Shown in pieces: positions 18,678 to 27,636 of a stretch of DNA of 64,000 bases (the stretch's first letter is position 1; the number at the start of each line of letters is the position of its first letter). The notes below the pieces were generated by a model, which saw only the letters and a list, made by a program, of their open reading frames with translations, was not told where the DNA came from and did not search any database. The translations under genes were made by a program, and so were the position numbers. Location of the stretch: contig JARLIM010000033.1 in NCBI GenBank assembly GCA_031291725.1, forward strand, positions 114,492-178,491, written 5' to 3'. This DNA comes from Acetobacteraceae bacterium. GTDB taxonomy: Bacteria; Pseudomonadota; Alphaproteobacteria; Acetobacterales; Acetobacteraceae.

Positions 18678-18982
18678 GCGAGACAGATTCGAGTGCCGCC
18701 CCCAGCGGGGCGGTGCTGACGCGGCGTCTGACGATTGTGAACCGTCGCGGCCTGCACGCGCGCGCCGCCGCCAAGCTGGTCACATTGGTGGAACGCTTCG
18801 GCGCGGCTGTCGATGTCTCCAAGGATGGGCAGGACGTCTCCGCCCGCTCGATCATGGGTCTGATGATGCTGGGTGCCGGTCAGGGCAGCACCATTGAGGT
18901 GCGCGCCGATGGCTGGGATGCCAAGGAGGCGATGGATGCCGTCGCCGGGCTGATCGAGGCCGGTTTCGATGAGCAGGATTGA
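18674..18982 (+). CDS. ptsH: HPr phosphocarrier protein
   Basis: HPr (102 aa, GTG start overlapping the EIIA stop) carries the enzyme I-phosphorylated His28 in NRRGLHARAAAKLV. It also carries the HprK target Ser59 in SARSIMGLMML; the 31-residue spacing equals the His15/Ser46 spacing of classical HPr. An N-terminal tail of about 13 residues precedes the fold. Its 3' end overlaps the enzyme I start by 14 nt. Confidence 0.93.
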   Translation: MSETDSSAAPSGAVLTRRLTIVNRRGLHARAAAKLVTLVERFGAAVDVSKDGQDVSARSIMGLMMLGAGQGSTIEVRADGWDAKEAMDAVAGLIEAGFDEQD

Positions 18983-20870
18983 CGACAACCCCGAGCCCGC
19001 ACCGCCGGACGCCACCCCGGCACAGATCGCCTCGGCCGCAGGCCCCGTGCCCCCGGCGCCCGTCGAGCGTCGCCGCACCCGTCGCGACCCATCGGCGCCA
19101 CGCCCCGAACGGCGGCTGATCGGCATTCCGGTGTCGGCCGGCATTGCCATCGGCCCGGTCTTCGGGGCCGCCGAAGCGCCGGCCGTGGTGGTACGGCACA
19201 AAATCCAGGCCGCCGACACCCAGGCCGAAACCAACCGCTTCGAAACCGCCGTCGCACAATCGCGCAAGCAATTGATGAAGCTGAAGGCGCGGCTGGGCAA
19301 TCTGCCGGAGGACAGCCAGGCCGAAATCGCCCCGCTGCTGGACGCCTATCTGCACATGATCGGCCCGTCCCGCCTGATCCGCGGCGTGCGCAAGCGGATT
19401 TCAGACATGCTGGTCTCGGCCGAAACCGCCGTGCAGGACGAGACAGATGCCATTACCAGCGTCATCATGGCGATGCCCGCCGAGGGCGACCCTGCCGGCC
19501 GTCGCCGTCGGGCGGAAGAGGTGCGCGAGGTTGGGCGTCGTCTGGTGCGCAACCTGACGCATACGCCATTCCGTTCTTTCACCGGCCTGCCCGCCGGCGC
19601 AGTGCTTGCGTGCGAACTTCTCCGCCCCGCCGACGCTGCCCTTCTCGACCCGACGAAACTTGCCGGATGCGTGACGGATGAAGGGGGATCAGACGGCCAC
19701 ACCGCCATCATGCTGCGTGCGCTCGGCGTGCCCGCCGTATTGGGCGTGGCGGGGCTGGGCCAGGCGGTGCGACCTGGCGACATGGTGGTTGTCGATGGCG
19801 TGGCGGGCAGCGTCGTGGTCAACCCGACCGTCGAGACCCTCGCCGCCGCCCGCAAGAGCCTGACCGCCTTCACCCGCGTGCAAACCAAACTCGCCTCGCT
19901 GCGCCGCCTGCCCGCCGAGACCACCGATAACGAGGCGATCGACCTGCAGGCCAATCTGGAAATCCCGGTGGAGTTGCCGCTGATCGCCAAATCGGGGGCC
20001 ATGGGCATCGGGCTGCTGCGCTCCGAATTCCTGTTCATGAACCGCGAAACGCTGCCCAACGAGGACGAGCAAACCGAGGCCTATCGCTCCACCATCGAGG
20101 CGATGGGCGGCCATACAGTGACGATCCGCGTGCTCGATTGGGGCGGCGAGAAAGATATCGAGGCGCTGCAAAGCGAGGGCATCGTGCCCGAGGTGACGGA
20201 CGACAACCCCGCCCTCGGCCTGCGTGGCATCCGTCTGTTGCTGCGGGAGACCGATCTGTTCGAAACCCAGCTCGCCGCCATTCTGCGCGCCTCCATCGCC
20301 GGGCCGACGCGGGTGTTGCTGCCGATGGTGACCAATCTGGCCGAGGTGCGACAGGCCCGCGACATCTACGAACGTGTCGCCCGCCGCCTGCGCCGCAAGG
20401 GTGAGCGTCTGCCCGAAAAGCTGCCGCCCCTGGGCATCATGATCGAAACGCCGGGGGCTGCCCTGTCGGCGGATGCGCTGGCGCTGGAGGCGGATTTCTT
20501 CGCCATCGGCACCAATGATCTGACGATGTACACCCTTGCCGTCGATCGCGGCGAAACCGATGTGGCGGCGTTGTACGATCCGCTGCACCCGGCGGTGCTG
20601 CGTCTGGTGCAATTCGCCACCGAAGCGGCGTTGCGGATGCGCATGCCGGTGTCGGTGTGTGGCGAGATGGCGGGCAATCCCCGCATGATCCCGCTGCTGA
20701 TGGGCCTGGGTTTGCGCAGCTTTTCGATGAACGCCGCCGCCGTGCCACGGGTGAAGCAGGCGGTGCGGGCGGTGGCCATCGATGATTGTGTGCGACTGGC
20801 CCGCAAGGTGATGGAGCAATCCGATCCGGCGCGAATTCATGAATTGGTGCTGGGCACACCGCATTCGTAG
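18969..20870 (+). CDS. ptsI: phosphoenolpyruvate-protein phosphotransferase (enzyme I)
   Basis: This 633-aa enzyme I starts the phosphorelay from PEP. Residues 1-49 are a Pro/Ala/Arg-rich extension before the fold proper (LIGIPVSAGIAIGPV). His244 lies in GGSDGHTAIM, a departure from the usual GGRTSH. The PEP-binding barrel is complete: GIGLLRSEFLFMNR, VRVLDWGGEKD (TIRVLDWGG), FAIGTNDLTMYTLA, SVCGEMAG with the active Cys. No GAF domain is present, so it is PtsI-like, not PtsP. It donates to HPr encoded directly upstream. Confidence 0.92.
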   Translation: MSRIDDNPEPAPPDATPAQIASAAGPVPPAPVERRRTRRDPSAPRPERRLIGIPVSAGIAIGPVFGAAEAPAVVVRHKIQAADTQAETNRFETAVAQSRKQLMKLKARLGNLPEDSQAEIAPLLDAYLHMIGPSRLIRGVRKRISDMLVSAETAVQDETDAITSVIMAMPAEGDPAGRRRRAEEVREVGRRLVRNLTHTPFRSFTGLPAGAVLACELLRPADAALLDPTKLAGCVTDEGGSDGHTAIMLRALGVPAVLGVAGLGQAVRPGDMVVVDGVAGSVVVNPTVETLAAARKSLTAFTRVQTKLASLRRLPAETTDNEAIDLQANLEIPVELPLIAKSGAMGIGLLRSEFLFMNRETLPNEDEQTEAYRSTIEAMGGHTVTIRVLDWGGEKDIEALQSEGIVPEVTDDNPALGLRGIRLLLRETDLFETQLAAILRASIAGPTRVLLPMVTNLAEVRQARDIYERVARRLRRKGERLPEKLPPLGIMIETPGAALSADALALEADFFAIGTNDLTMYTLAVDRGETDVAALYDPLHPAVLRLVQFATEAALRMRMPVSVCGEMAGNPRMIPLLMGLGLRSFSMNAAAVPRVKQAVRAVAIDDCVRLARKVMEQSDPARIHELVLGTPHS

Positions 20871-20913
20871 GGCTGCGCTTGTCCGCCCACCGTGACTCGC
20901 CTAACCTCCCGCC

Positions 20914-21690
20914 ATGACCCAGACCGCCACCCGCCCCCGCGTTGCCCTGTTTGTCACCTGTCTGGTGGACCTCCAGCGGCCGAGCGTCGGATTTGCCGCC
21001 ATCGCATTGCTCGAAGCCGCCGGATGTGACGTGGAGGTGCCGCGTCAGCAGACATGTTGCGGCCAGCCCGCCTATAATTCCGGCGACCGCGCCACCGCCG
21101 CCGATCTGGCACGCGATTTTGTCGAGGCGTTTTCGGGCTATGATTACGTCGTCGTCCCGTCCGGCTCGTGCGGTGGCATGCTCAGCAGCCATATGCCGCA
21201 CCTGTTCGATGACGATCCCAACATGAAAGCCCGCGCCGAGGCGCTGGCGGCGAAGACGTTCGAGCTGATCTCCTTCCTTGTCGATGAACGCGGCATGACC
21301 GAGGTGGCGGCCCACTACAACGGCACCGTCACCTATCACGACAGCTGCGCCGGTCTGCGCGAACTCGGCATCAAATCCCAACCGCGCACGCTGCTCGCCT
21401 CGGTGCAGGGGCTGAGCCTCGTGGAGATGAAAGAGCCGGAAATCTGCTGCGGTTTCGGTGGCACGTTCTGTGTGAAATACCCCGATATCTCGACGCGCAT
21501 GGTCTCGGACAAGGTGGCCGACATTGCCGCCACCGGGGCGGATACGCTGCTGGCGGGCGATCTTGGCTGTCTGCTGAATATGGCTGGCCGCCTGTCGCGT
21601 GAGGGCAAGGCTGTGAAAGTGCGCCATATCGCCGAGGTGCTCGCCGGGATCACCGACGATGTGCCCGCGATTGGGGAAGCAACGCGCTGA
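20914..21690 (+). CDS. lutA: lactate utilisation protein LutA, (Fe-S)-binding
   Basis: The 258-aa protein contains two CCG cysteine-rich domains (TCCGQPAYNSGD plus PSGSCGGM, and HDSCAGLRELG plus EICCGFGGTFCV), as in the LutA/GlpC/HdrB family. With LutB and LutC it oxidises L-lactate to pyruvate in the cytoplasm. lutB and lutC lie downstream but are separated from it by one membrane-protein gene, which is unusual. Confidence 0.92.
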   Translation: MTQTATRPRVALFVTCLVDLQRPSVGFAAIALLEAAGCDVEVPRQQTCCGQPAYNSGDRATAADLARDFVEAFSGYDYVVVPSGSCGGMLSSHMPHLFDDDPNMKARAEALAAKTFELISFLVDERGMTEVAAHYNGTVTYHDSCAGLRELGIKSQPRTLLASVQGLSLVEMKEPEICCGFGGTFCVKYPDISTRMVSDKVADIAATGADTLLAGDLGCLLNMAGRLSREGKAVKVRHIAEVLAGITDDVPAIGEATR

Positions 21691-21692
21691 GC

Positions 21693-23066
21693 ATGATGAT
21701 TGAGGGTTCAACCCAACATCATCGTCCGCTGAAGCTGGGCGTCTTACGCATGCGCCACCCCATTGCCATCGTGATGGCGGCCAGCCTGGTGTGCAATCTC
21801 TGGCTGGTCGGCACGCCGGGCTATTTCAGTCACGATGAGCTGGAGTGGCTGCGCTACATCCGGGACGATGCTGATCCCTGGGGGCTCGGTCTGGCCGATG
21901 TGGCGCATTCGCCGTTCTATCGGCCGCTTGGCACTGCGCTGATTTCGCTGATCCTGCATCTGCCCGGCCAGCCGCTGGTCGCGCACGCGGCGCTGGCACT
22001 GGTGCAGGCGGGCAATGGGGTGCTGCTGTTTTTGCTGTTGCAGCCCTGGCTGCGGGCGCGGGCGCTCGCCGCGGCGGTGCTGTTCTCGCTGACGCCGATG
22101 GCGGCGTTCGCCACGGGATGGGTGGCGGCGTTTTTCGATCTGTCCTGTGTCGGATTCAGCGTGGCCGCGTTGGTATTGGCACGCCGTGCCTGGCGCGATG
22201 GCGGGCTGGGCTGGATGTTCGGCGCGGCAGGCTGCTTCGCTGCGGCCTTGCTGTGCAAGGAGACGGCTTTGGTTGCAGCCCCGGCGCTGGCGGCCGCGGC
22301 CTGGATGGATCGGCGGGTGGTGCGGCGGCGTCCATTGATCGTTCTGGCCGCGCTGGTCGGGCTTCTGCTGGCGGGCTATCTCAGCGTGCGCCTGCCCGTT
22401 CTGCTGGGAATGGCCGGTCGGAAGAGCAGCGGCGGTTATGCGTTCGGCGGGTTTGATGCGGTCTGGCACAATATGCGCGCCTATCTCGTCTTCCCGTTCG
22501 CACCCTGGGCGTTGGAAATTCAGAATGTTGACGACAACCCCGCAGTGCTTGCCTTTGGCATAGCGGCACACGCGCTGCTGTTGGCGCTGCTGGTGGGGCG
22601 ATATGGATGGCGTGCCCCGTTCCTGTATCTTGCTGTCTTTCTGTTGCCGCTGGTGCCGGTCCTGGCGATCTCCAAGCATGAGACGCAATATTCCTACGCC
22701 ACATCGCTGGCTCTCGCCGCCGGTCTCGTGGCAGCCTATGGCGGCACATGGCGGGAACGGCTGCTTTGCCTTGGTCTGATGGGGCTGGTGATTGTCCATT
22801 GTGGCGCGGTCCAGGCACAGATGCATCGCACCGGAGCCTGTCAGTCGGCCGCGCTGGCCAGCCTGCGTCCGATTGTGGCCGATTTGCCGGCCGATGCACC
22901 GATTCTGATCGAAGCGCCGGACAGCACGCCCTGGTATGTGCTGGTCCGCCTTCTCAACGACAACGCCCGATATCTGGCCAAAGCGGGCATCCGTGCCACC
23001 GTCTCGGCCAACGCACCCGCGGCCACGTTGCGGATGTTGCCGGATTGCCGCGTTGTCGCGCGCTGA
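21693..23066 (+). CDS. polytopic membrane protein, GT-C/PMT-like
   Basis: A 457-aa protein with about ten hydrophobic segments. The first loop after the first helix contains GYFSHDELEWLRYIRD, with the acidic D-E pair placed as in GT-C glycosyltransferases of the PMT/ArnT type. A large loop YRPLGTAL and a soluble C-terminal part (residues about 385-457) follow. It likely uses a polyprenyl-linked sugar. It begins 2 nt after lutA and ends 90 nt before lutB, interrupting the Lut operon. An internal ATG at 21750 is an alternative start. Confidence 0.65.
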   Translation: MMIEGSTQHHRPLKLGVLRMRHPIAIVMAASLVCNLWLVGTPGYFSHDELEWLRYIRDDADPWGLGLADVAHSPFYRPLGTALISLILHLPGQPLVAHAALALVQAGNGVLLFLLLQPWLRARALAAAVLFSLTPMAAFATGWVAAFFDLSCVGFSVAALVLARRAWRDGGLGWMFGAAGCFAAALLCKETALVAAPALAAAAWMDRRVVRRRPLIVLAALVGLLLAGYLSVRLPVLLGMAGRKSSGGYAFGGFDAVWHNMRAYLVFPFAPWALEIQNVDDNPAVLAFGIAAHALLLALLVGRYGWRAPFLYLAVFLLPLVPVLAISKHETQYSYATSLALAAGLVAAYGGTWRERLLCLGLMGLVIVHCGAVQAQMHRTGACQSAALASLRPIVADLPADAPILIEAPDSTPWYVLVRLLNDNARYLAKAGIRATVSANAPAATLRMLPDCRVVAR

Positions 23067-23156
23067 TCCGAAGCATCGGGGCGAAGGGCGGCGAAGATTT
23101 GCTCTGCAATTTTCTCGAACTCGCCTTTAGAGTTGCAGCCGAACAAGGATCGACCG

Positions 23157-24581
23157 ATGCAGATCAACAGCCCGCGCTTTAAAGAGCGCGCCACGTCTGA
23201 AATCGCCAATGCCGGGCTGCAAAAGGCGCTGGTGCGCACGCGCCCGCGCTTTCCGGCCAGCCGGTCCGCCGCCGTGGAGAAGTTGCCGGAATTCGAGCAG
23301 CTGCGCGACATTGGCCGCGAGATCAAAAACCACACCCTGGCCAATCTGGATTTCTATCTGGAAACCTGGGAGCGCAACGTCACCAATGCTGGCGGCCATG
23401 TGCATTGGGCCTCCACCGCCGACGACGCCCGCGCCGCCGTGCTGGCGATTTGTCAGCGCGTCGGGGCGAAGACCGTCACCAAGGGCAAATCGATGATCAG
23501 CGAGGAACTCGCGGTCAACGACCATCTGGAAAAGCACGGCATCACGCCGGTTGAAACCGATCTGGGCGAATACATCCTGCAAATCCGCGATGAATCGCCC
23601 AGCCACATCATCGCGCCCGCCTTCCACCTCAACCGCGAGGATTGGGAGGAAAGTTTCCGCAAGGTGCATACCGGCCTCGACCCCAACCGCGTCTTCGCCG
23701 AGCGCAAGGACATCATGGCCGAGGCCCGCGCATTGCTGCGGGAGAAATTCCTCGCCGCCGATGTCGGCATCACGGGGGCGAATTTCCTGATCGCCGAAAC
23801 CGGCTCCAGCGTGATCGTCACCAATGAGGGCAATGGCGATCTGACGCAGACGCTGCCCAAGGTGCATATCGTGCTCGCCAGCATCGAGAAGGTGGTCCCC
23901 ACGCTGGAGGACGCCACCAACATGCTGCGACTGCTGGCACGGTCGGCCACCGGGCAGGATATGTCGGTCTACACCACCTTCTCCACCGGCGCGCGCCGCC
24001 CTGGCGATCTGGATGGGCCGGAGGAATATCATGTCGTGGTGGTCGATAACGGCCGCTCGGCGATGATCGGCACCGAGTTTCAGGAGATGCTGCGCTGCAT
24101 CCGCTGTGCGGCGTGCATGAACCATTGCCCGGTCTATCAGACCGTCGGCGGGCATTCCTATGGCTGGGTGTATCCGGGGCCGATGGGCTCGGTGCTCACG
24201 CCATCGCTGATCGGCATCGACAAGGCCGGCCATCTGCCGAATGCCTCCACCTTTTGCGGCAAATGTGAATCGGTCTGCCCGGTGAAGATCCCGCTGCCCA
24301 AGCTGATGCGGCATTGGCGGGAGCGCGAGTTCGAACGGCATCTGACGCCGGGGGGCGTGCGCAGCAACCTGGCACTCTGGGGCTTCCTGGCGAAACGGCC
24401 GAGCCTGTATCGCCTCGTCACGCGGGTGGCCGCGAAGACGCTGTCGCTGCTGGCAGGCAAGAAGGGCAAGTTCAATGCACTGCCGCTGGCCTCTGGTTGG
24501 ACCAAGGGGCGCGATCTGCCGGCACCGGAGGGCGATACCTTCTTCAGCCGATACGCCAAGCAGCAGCGAGGTGACGCATGA
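23157..24581 (+). CDS. lutB: lactate utilisation protein LutB, Fe-S oxidoreductase
   Basis: The 474-aa protein has the LutB N-terminal LUD domain (KTVTKGKSMISEEL, ETDLGEYI, VGITGANFLIAETGS) and two 4Fe-4S clusters near the C-terminus: CIRCAACMNHCP and CGKCESVCPVKIP. The ATG at 23157 has AAGGA 8 nt upstream; a TTG further upstream has no support. It overlaps lutC by ATGA. It transfers electrons from lactate oxidation together with LutA. Confidence 0.93.
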   Translation: MQINSPRFKERATSEIANAGLQKALVRTRPRFPASRSAAVEKLPEFEQLRDIGREIKNHTLANLDFYLETWERNVTNAGGHVHWASTADDARAAVLAICQRVGAKTVTKGKSMISEELAVNDHLEKHGITPVETDLGEYILQIRDESPSHIIAPAFHLNREDWEESFRKVHTGLDPNRVFAERKDIMAEARALLREKFLAADVGITGANFLIAETGSSVIVTNEGNGDLTQTLPKVHIVLASIEKVVPTLEDATNMLRLLARSATGQDMSVYTTFSTGARRPGDLDGPEEYHVVVVDNGRSAMIGTEFQEMLRCIRCAACMNHCPVYQTVGGHSYGWVYPGPMGSVLTPSLIGIDKAGHLPNASTFCGKCESVCPVKIPLPKLMRHWREREFERHLTPGGVRSNLALWGFLAKRPSLYRLVTRVAAKTLSLLAGKKGKFNALPLASGWTKGRDLPAPEGDTFFSRYAKQQRGDA

Positions 24582-25270
24582 GCCGCGACGCAATTTTCGG
24601 CGCGATCCGCAAGGGTCTGCGCCGGGGGCCGCTGCCGGCGCATGAGACGCTCGGCCTGTATGCCCGCCTGAACGGCCATCCGCGCCACCTGATTCCAGCC
24701 CGCTCGCGCCTGCCGCATGCCGAGCAGATCGATCTGTTCCTGCGCAATCTGGAAAAGGAATTCGCCAGCTTCACCCGCGTGTCGAACGCCGATGACGTGC
24801 CGGAGGCGGTGGCCGAGTATCTGGCCGGGCAGAATCTGCCCTCCGCCCTCGCCATCGCCCCGCATCCGGAATTGCGCGCCATTCCATGGTGGAACCGCCC
24901 GCTGCTGCAATTGCGCGAAGGGCGGGCCGAGGCGAGCGATATGGTGGCGGTTCAGCACGGCTATGTCGGCATTGCCGAGACCGGCACGCTGATGCTGCCC
25001 GCCTCGCCGCAACGCCCCACCACGCTCAACCTGCTCTGCGACACCGAGATCGTCGTGCTGCGTGGCAGCCGGGTGGTGGGCGCGATGGAAGAGGCTTGGG
25101 ACGTGTTGCGCGCCGAACGCGAGGGCATGGTTGCGGGCAATTTCCTGCCGCGCAACGTGATGTTCGTCACCGGGCCGTCGCGCTCGGCGGATATCGAATC
25201 CACCCTCGAACTCGGCGCGCACGGGCCACGACGGTTGCATGTGGTGTTGATCGACGACATGGCAGGATAG
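24578..25270 (+). CDS. lutC: lactate utilisation protein LutC
   Basis: A 230-aa LUD-domain protein with VAVQHGYVGIAETGTLML and the C-terminal FVTGPSRSADIESTLELGAHGPRRLHV block, which identifies LutC (YkgG family). It completes the LutABC L-lactate dehydrogenase complex. Its start overlaps the lutB stop. The next gene (Smr) starts 4 nt after its stop. Confidence 0.93.
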   Translation: MSRDAIFGAIRKGLRRGPLPAHETLGLYARLNGHPRHLIPARSRLPHAEQIDLFLRNLEKEFASFTRVSNADDVPEAVAEYLAGQNLPSALAIAPHPELRAIPWWNRPLLQLREGRAEASDMVAVQHGYVGIAETGTLMLPASPQRPTTLNLLCDTEIVVLRGSRVVGAMEEAWDVLRAEREGMVAGNFLPRNVMFVTGPSRSADIESTLELGAHGPRRLHVVLIDDMAG

Positions 25271-25274
25271 GAAA

Positions 25275-25811
25275 TTGGCCAGACGCCCGCGTGGTCTGAC
25301 CGAGAAGGAGCGGCAGGATTGGGCCTTGTTCGCCCGACTGATCCGCCCACTCGCCGGAAAATCGCTGCCGGTGGTGGCCGAGGCGCCGGTGCAAGCTGCG
25401 CCACCGCCAGCTGTTGAGCCGATCCATGTGCACATCAAACCCAGCAAGCCGGAGCCAATTCGGCCGGTGGCGTTGCATGTGGGGGTGCATCCGGGTGGGC
25501 TCGACAACTCATCGTGGAACAAATTCCGCAGCGGCAAACTGCCCTCGATGCGCACCATCGATCTGCATGGCCGCACGGTGCAGCGGGCCTATCACGCGCT
25601 GCATCAATTCCTCATCGACGCCCATGCCGATCATGTGCGCTGTGTGGAGGTGATCACCGGGCGGGGGGCGGGCGAGAATGGCGGGGCCATTCGGCGCGAA
25701 TTGCCGATCTGGCTCAACCTGCCCAGTTTGCGCCCGCTGGTGCTGGCGGCCACGCATCCGCATCCCTCCAACCCCGGCTCGGTGCGGCTGCTGCTGCGGC
25801 GGCCGAGATGA
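25275..25811 (+). CDS. Smr-domain protein
   Basis: This 178-aa protein has a charged, Pro-rich N-terminal half and a C-terminal Smr domain with TIDLHGRT and VEVITGRGAGENGGAIRRELPIWL. Smr domains bind or nick nucleic acids, and bacterial stand-alone forms (SmrA/SmrB) rescue collided ribosomes. The start is TTG at 25275 with AGGA just upstream; no ATG is available. The stop overlaps the downstream regulator gene by ATGA. Alphaproteobacteria commonly carry this Smr-XRE pair. Confidence 0.88.
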   Translation: MARRPRGLTEKERQDWALFARLIRPLAGKSLPVVAEAPVQAAPPPAVEPIHVHIKPSKPEPIRPVALHVGVHPGGLDNSSWNKFRSGKLPSMRTIDLHGRTVQRAYHALHQFLIDAHADHVRCVEVITGRGAGENGGAIRRELPIWLNLPSLRPLVLAATHPHPSNPGSVRLLLRRPR

Positions 25812-26212
25812 CGCCATTCGGGGCCAGGCTGCGGGTGCTGCGGGCAGAGGCGGGCATGACCCAGGCCGAGCTTGCCGACCGCATCCAGGTCTCGGCGGCC
25901 TATCTCTCCGCGCTTGAACACGGCAAGCGTGGCGCCCCCTCCACCGGGCTGGTGCATCAAATCTGCGCCGAACTCGGCCTGATCTGGGAGGCATCTGATG
26001 AATTGCTCGGTCTGGCCAAGCTGTCGGACCCGAAAGTGGTGGTCAACACGGCGGGGCTGACGCCGGAGCAGACGGCGCTGGCCAACCGCATCGCGCAGAA
26101 CATCGCCCGCCTGCCGCCGACCACGGTGGCCAGCATGCATGCGCTGCTCGATGAAATGCCGAAAACCCGCAAAGCGCGCATCCGGCGTGCGGCGGGTCGG
26201 GGCGAGGGTTAA
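25808..26212 (+). CDS. XRE-family helix-turn-helix regulator
   Basis: A 134-aa protein with an N-terminal HTH (FGARLRVLRAEAGMTQAEL, then IQVSAAYLSALEHGKRGAPS) and a C-terminal helical region of unknown role. The start is ATG 25808, overlapping the Smr stop. Its TAA stop codon lies inside the left inverted repeat of the element at 26209, so that insertion set or kept the C-terminus. Target genes are unknown. Confidence 0.85.
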   Translation: MTPFGARLRVLRAEAGMTQAELADRIQVSAAYLSALEHGKRGAPSTGLVHQICAELGLIWEASDELLGLAKLSDPKVVVNTAGLTPEQTALANRIAQNIARLPPTTVASMHALLDEMPKTRKARIRRAAGRGEG

Positions 26213-26375
26213 CAGACTGCTGAAAAACTCTGTCGGTCGGTGCAGCGGCCCTTTTCCGCGCCAGATTCGTTCAAGGCTTGCCACGATGCACACACATCGT
26301 GTCTTCGCCTTGGCCTTTCTGGCACGAAAAATGACTCGCCGCCCCTCCGCGAAGAGTTTTTCAGCAGTCTGTTAA
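26209..26375. mobile_element. 167-bp MITE-like element with perfect 23-bp inverted repeats
   Basis: The segment 26209-26231 (TTAACAGACTGCTGAAAAAC...) is the exact reverse complement of 26353-26375. Between them are about 121 bp with no reading frame. Both ends terminate in TTAA. The inverted repeat resembles transposase-binding ends of insertion sequences, as far as I can recall, so it may be a non-autonomous derivative. It fills the whole gap between two convergent genes and supplies the stop codon of the upstream one, and may act as a bidirectional terminator. Confidence 0.7.
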
Positions 26376-26376
26376 A

Positions 26377-27636
26377 TCACCCCGTCACCGTGCCCACACA
26401 CGGCCCGAACCCGATCTGCGCGAACCCGTCCCGCACGCCATAGGCGCGCAATTCCAGCGTGTCGCCATCCTCCAGGAACCGCCGCGTCTCGCCCGATGGC
26501 AGCACCAACGGCACCCGCCCGCCCTGGCTGAGTTCCAGCATCGAACCGGCGCTGTCCAGCGTCGGGCCGGACAGCGTGCCGGAGCCGAGCAGATCGCCCG
26601 CATTCAGATCGCAGCCATTGCTCGCCTGCTGGGTCAGCAACTGCGCCGGTGTCCAATACAGCGCCTGGGAATTGCTGCGGCACAGCAGATGCGGCGCGGG
26701 CAGGCTGGGGGTTTGGATCCAGGCCTCCAGCACCAGATCCAGCGCGCCTTCCGACTGGTCGCGTGCGTCGAGCAGATAGTCCAGCACCGCCGGATCGTCG
26801 GCCGGGCGGGTGGTGAGCGGCACCCTGAACGGGGCCAATGCCTCGGGGGTGACGACATAGACCGAAATCGTCGTCAGGAAGCTTTTGCCCAGGAACGGGC
26901 CGAGCGGCACCGTCTCCCAGCCCTGAATGTCGCGCGCCGACCAATCGTTGAGCAGGCAATATCCGCCGATATGGTCGGCGGCCTCGGCGATGGAAACCCC
27001 CGCGCCCAGCGCGCTGCCCTGGCCGACCCAGATGCCCATTTCCAGCTCGAAATCCATATTGCGCGATCTGCCGAAACTCGGCACCGCCTCTTTGGCAGGC
27101 TTGCGCTGCCCGTTCGGGCGATGAACCGGCGTGCCGGAGGGGCGCACGCTGGAGGTGCGGCCGGTATAGGCAATCGGCAGATGCTTGTAGTTCACCGACA
27201 GCGGCAGATCGGGGCGCAGCATTTTGCCGGTGGTGGTGGCGTGGTGAATGCCCGCGTAGAAATCCGAAAAATCCGTCACCCGCATCGGCAGATGCAACAC
27301 CGCCTCCGCCTGCGGCACCAACAGCGACGGGCGCGGCGTGCTGCCTGTGCGCAGCAGATCGAACACCAGATGCCGCAATGCGCGGCGCGGGGCCGCCCCG
27401 AGTGCGAAGAAATCGTTCAGCGGTGCCTGCCCTGCCAGCGCCAATTCCGGCGGCAGCAGGCCGGGTGCGGCCAGATCGAGAATCTGATCGCCAATCGCCA
27501 CACCGCCGCGCGCGGCCTCACCGGGGCGGCTGAACGCACACAGCGGCAGGTTCTGGATTGGAAAATCCGGATGTCCGTTGGCCGAAGCCACCCAACTTGT
27601 GGCGGTGGCGTCATGGGTGTGGTCAAGCATGGGCAT
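26377..27636 (-). CDS. fahA: fumarylacetoacetase
   Basis: The 419-aa enzyme hydrolyses fumarylacetoacetate to fumarate and acetoacetate, the last step of tyrosine/homogentisate breakdown. Signatures are YAGIHHATTTGKMLRP, PSFGRSRNMDFELEMGIWVG with metal-binding acids, LLNDWSARDIQGWE, and SGTLSGPTLDSAGSMLELS. Length equals the family norm. The ATG at 27636 overlaps the stop of the MFS gene upstream (TGATG). hmgA and maiA are not in the window. Confidence 0.93.
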   Translation of the reverse strand: MPMLDHTHDATATSWVASANGHPDFPIQNLPLCAFSRPGEAARGGVAIGDQILDLAAPGLLPPELALAGQAPLNDFFALGAAPRRALRHLVFDLLRTGSTPRPSLLVPQAEAVLHLPMRVTDFSDFYAGIHHATTTGKMLRPDLPLSVNYKHLPIAYTGRTSSVRPSGTPVHRPNGQRKPAKEAVPSFGRSRNMDFELEMGIWVGQGSALGAGVSIAEAADHIGGYCLLNDWSARDIQGWETVPLGPFLGKSFLTTISVYVVTPEALAPFRVPLTTRPADDPAVLDYLLDARDQSEGALDLVLEAWIQTPSLPAPHLLCRSNSQALYWTPAQLLTQQASNGCDLNAGDLLGSGTLSGPTLDSAGSMLELSQGGRVPLVLPSGETRRFLEDGDTLELRAYGVRDGFAQIGFGPCVGTVTG

